23,348 bases of DNA from JBDKTH01 sp964558295 (GTDB taxonomy: Bacteria; Planctomycetota; Planctomycetia; Pirellulales; Thermoguttaceae): positions 1-23,348 of the forward strand of contig CAZLDQ010000084.1 of the NCBI GenBank assembly GCA_964558295.1, written 5' to 3'. The position numbers and the translations under genes are program-made. This document shows, in pieces, positions 21,049 through 23,348 of the stretch (position 1 is its first letter; every line of letters begins with the position of its first letter). The notes below the pieces were generated by a model. It saw nothing but the letters and a program-made list of their open reading frames with translations, searched no databases and had not been told where the DNA came from.

Positions 21049-23348
21049 TCAACGCGTTTCGAAACGGATGTTGCGCGTGTGGTTGCCGACAGTCACATGG
21101 GGAGATTCGGCGGTCACGGCCTTTCCAAACCGGGTCACGTTGTCAAACGTCAGGCCTTCCACCGTGTGGTTCTCGTCGTAGCCAACCACATGAATCTCCC
21201 CGCGAAAGTTGTCTTCGATTCCGGTCACGCGGATGTTTTGGAACACACAGTCTGCAAGGCGTCCCGCACAGGTGTACTTCTTGCCCGACACGGAGCAGAG
21301 CATCGGCTTAGCCAAGACGAGGACGATATCGCCCCCATCGGCGTTTATCCGGATATCTTCGAAACGCATGCGCTGCATCAGCATGTTATCGCTCGGTTGC
21401 AGGAAGAAGACGGCATGACACCAGAATTCTTCCGGCTTCCGGTATCGGGGGCTGTAATGCAGCACATCGATGTCGCGGGCTGTGAGATCTTGCATGACCT
21501 CGGTTTCGCACTCGTAGCCGATCCGGAAGACGTTCGCCAGGTCCGTCCAGAACTCGCACGCCTCGATCATGATTTTTTCGCAGGGCTTCCGTTCACACCC
21601 TTTGAGTCCCTTAATCGCAATACAATCGTCTTGTGTCCGAATGAAGCAGTTGCGGATCACGACATTGCGCGAGTTGACCACGTCGATGCCATCGTCGTTG
21701 AGGACGCGTGCTCCACAAATCTTGACGTTGTCGACGAGGACGCCGTCGCATCCGTTCGGGACGAGGACCCAGCCCCAGGAACCGCGCACGATCACATCGC
21801 GGACCACAAGGTTCTGGCACGACTCCATGTCGAGCACAAAACGTCCTGGCCCCTTGAGACGTGGATAGCCGTTTCCGTCAAGGATGCCTCGACCGCGCAC
21901 CGTAATGTTTTTGCCTTTCGCCCGCACGACTCCCTTGACCACTGCACCGCCGGCCAGATACAGGGTTTGGTTGTCGGTCAGCCGGATATTGACGGGATTG
22001 TGAACTCCAGGTCCGAAATAGACCACGTTCGGGTCATCCGGCTTGGGCGGATCGGTCTCGATGGGGTTTGCGAAGAGAAGCAAGGGGCTGTTCCGCCCGT
22101 CGCGTTCAATCGCAATCCGGAACGGCTGGCGTGCCGTAAACGTCAGGCCGTTGGGCGCGTCGAGCTTCGGCGTGATCCCGAACCGCGCGGGCAGGATCTT
22201 CGCCCGTTCAAGCGACTGAGGCGACGTGACACGGACCGTGACTTCGCCCGAGAAGTCGAAGGAGGCAAAGTAATAGTGCTTGTCGAAATACTCGGTTTCC
22301 GCCAGATAGACATCGACCGGCTTGCCGTTCACTTCGACCCGGTAGTCTCCGGTTACCGCTTCTCCTGCCGGCGCAGGATAGGTGACGACCTGGCTCTTGG
22401 CAGCAGCCAAAGCGCCCGCCGCCTCCAAGCCGAGACAACTACCAGCAGACTGCTCGGGCGGTAATGTCGCCGGGCGGATCGGGCAGCGGCAGCGGTCGCG
22501 GCGGAGCCCCACGCGGCTGGTATCGATCGGTTCAAAGCCGAGCCCGAAAGCGGGCGAATCGGCACGCAGGGCGTAGTTGTCGTGGGCCGGATCCACAAAA
22601 TGCGGATCGGCCAGCAGGGAGTTCTGATCAAAGCCCCGCTGCTGCCACGCCGCAAACGACGGACTGCCGCGCATCACAGGCTCCTTGCCGCCGGCATGGA
22701 AGTAGAGATTCCGGTCGATGCGAATCACGTCCGTGTCCAAGCGACCGCCAGCAAGCACCACGGCGTCGGGAGCGCGATAGGCTACGATATTCCGCTGGAA
22801 GACCTGACCGGTCGAGTTGTTGGCGAAGTTGTTGACGTACACCTGGCTCACGGTGCCATCCACGAAGATGTTATTCTCCACCCGATTGTCCTTGCCGCCC
22901 TGGAGCATGATGCCGCCGTGACTTGTCCGGTAGACGATATTGTGGGTCACCGTGTAACCACCGGCGAATGAGTCGAGGTAGATGCCCCACGACATGAACA
23001 GCGGCTTCGGGCCATTGGACGAGTAGCCGATCGAGTCGCCCACCACATTATTGCGAATCACACTGCCGCTGCGAAACTCCCGATCCCCTTGGGTGACCTC
23101 GATCGCCCCGGTGTCATACGTCTCCAGGCTCGTGTTGAGCACGCGGTTGAATTCGATCCGGTTGCGCATTCCGGCGTTTTTCAGCGAAATGCCGTAGCGG
23201 GAGATGTCGTGGATCATGTTATGGGCAACGAGATTGTCATCCGTTCCCGCTCCTTCCAGAACCACGCCGCCGATGTGCTTGTAGACCTGGCCGCAATGAT
23301 GGATATGGTTGTCGGAGACCGTATTGGCGGCGGTCTTCAGCAAAAGCA
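21049..23348 (-). CDS. Right-handed beta-helix protein fused to a GH28/GH49-like module (5' end outside window)
   Basis: At least 765 residues are visible. The frame stays open to the right edge, so the true start and any signal peptide are missing. The first ~280 visible residues are parallel beta-helix repeats rich in 'N.i.....GI.l......N.i..N.v' units (e.g. HNMIHDISRYGISLKNAG), ending in LLADPHFVDPAHDNYALRAD and SPAFGLGF, a common end of secreted planctomycete beta-helix proteins. An Ala/Pro linker follows, then a beta-sandwich (VTGDYRVEVNGKPVDVYLAE) and a second beta-helix with VNIRLTDNQTLYLAGGAVVK. The motifs NDDGIDVVNS and TQDDCIAIKG match the acidic active-site segments of GH28-type polygalacturonases and relatives. 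The usual GHG and RIK motifs are not evident, so substrate and even activity are uncertain. A role in polysaccharide degradation is inferred. Confidence 0.85.
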   Translation of the reverse strand, partial: LLLKTAANTVSDNHIHHCGQVYKHIGGVVLEGAGTDDNLVAHNMIHDISRYGISLKNAGMRNRIEFNRVLNTSLETYDTGAIEVTQGDREFRSGSVIRNNVVGDSIGYSSNGPKPLFMSWGIYLDSFAGGYTVTHNIVYRTSHGGIMLQGGKDNRVENNIFVDGTVSQVYVNNFANNSTGQVFQRNIVAYRAPDAVVLAGGRLDTDVIRIDRNLYFHAGGKEPVMRGSPSFAAWQQRGFDQNSLLADPHFVDPAHDNYALRADSPAFGLGFEPIDTSRVGLRRDRCRCPIRPATLPPEQSAGSCLGLEAAGALAAAKSQVVTYPAPAGEAVTGDYRVEVNGKPVDVYLAETEYFDKHYYFASFDFSGEVTVRVTSPQSLERAKILPARFGITPKLDAPNGLTFTARQPFRIAIERDGRNSPLLLFANPIETDPPKPDDPNVVYFGPGVHNPVNIRLTDNQTLYLAGGAVVKGVVRAKGKNITVRGRGILDGNGYPRLKGPGRFVLDMESCQNLVVRDVIVRGSWGWVLVPNGCDGVLVDNVKICGARVLNDDGIDVVNSRNVVIRNCFIRTQDDCIAIKGLKGCERKPCEKIMIEACEFWTDLANVFRIGYECETEVMQDLTARDIDVLHYSPRYRKPEEFWCHAVFFLQPSDNMLMQRMRFEDIRINADGGDIVLVLAKPMLCSVSGKKYTCAGRLADCVFQNIRVTGIEDNFRGEIHVVGYDENHTVEGLTFDNVTRFGKAVTAESPHVTVGNHTRNIRFETR

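Noticed and set aside
20995..22464. 489-codon open frame on the plus strand
   Set aside because: Antisense to the beta-helix/GH28-like gene, which has clear repeats and motifs.
1..23348. CRISPR arrays, tRNA or rRNA genes, prophage or defence systems
   Set aside because: I looked for spaced direct repeats, cloverleaf-type sequences and recognisable phage or defence proteins and found none.

Overview
The window looks like chromosomal DNA from a GC-rich planctomycete, probably of the Pirellulales or Thermoguttaceae type. This is inferred from gene content and style and was not tested by a database search. Pointers are a lone HPr with no PTS permease nearby, very large multi-PAS hybrid kinases, a Tat-signal TldD, right-handed beta-helix proteins ending in the 'DPHFVDPAHDNYAL' type of repeat tail, and frequent GTG starts.

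Layout. (1) 1-3709 and on to 6698, almost all on the minus strand, is a sensory island. In transcription order it holds a soluble PAS histidine kinase, a response regulator with a helical C-terminal extension (overlapping the kinase by 50 bases), a terminator, a second stand-alone receiver protein that is clearly a paralogue of the first, another terminator, a small protein resembling a degenerate Hpt domain without the phospho-histidine, a poly-HAMP methyl-accepting chemotaxis protein, and CheW. No CheA, CheR or CheB is present. The island is bounded on the left by a truncated transposase. (2) 6973-10008, plus strand: ispD (isoprenoid precursor synthesis), tyrS, and a membrane-anchored protein of unknown function. 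(3) 10168-11722, minus strand: an HPr-like phosphocarrier followed by a HEAT-repeat protein, with a candidate promoter lying in a perfect 10-bp inverted repeat. (4) 12272-16516, plus strand: a 1.4-kaa membrane-bound hybrid kinase (7TM-like segment, extracytoplasmic sensor, GAF, three PAS, HisKA, HATPase, REC). Its receiver contains a run of ten Ns, which is an assembly gap. (5) 17058-19924, minus strand: a tightly linked tldD-pmbA pair in which only TldD carries a Tat signal. (6) 19925-21048: non-coding DNA with a decayed transposase. (7) 21049 to the right edge, minus strand: the 3' part of a large secreted-type protein that joins two beta-helix modules, the second resembling GH28/GH49 glycosidases.

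How it fits together. The left third is a signalling neighbourhood in which an input kinase, two receiver proteins and a chemoreceptor/CheW pair could cross-talk. The middle is housekeeping. The right is a protease/maturation pair next to a polysaccharide-active protein. I see no defence system, CRISPR array, phage module or biosynthetic cluster. The points most worth a second look are the degenerate Hpt-like protein within the kinase/receiver/chemoreceptor cluster, the inverted repeat over the HPr promoter, the leaderless PmbA paired with a Tat-targeted TldD, and the double beta-helix fusion.
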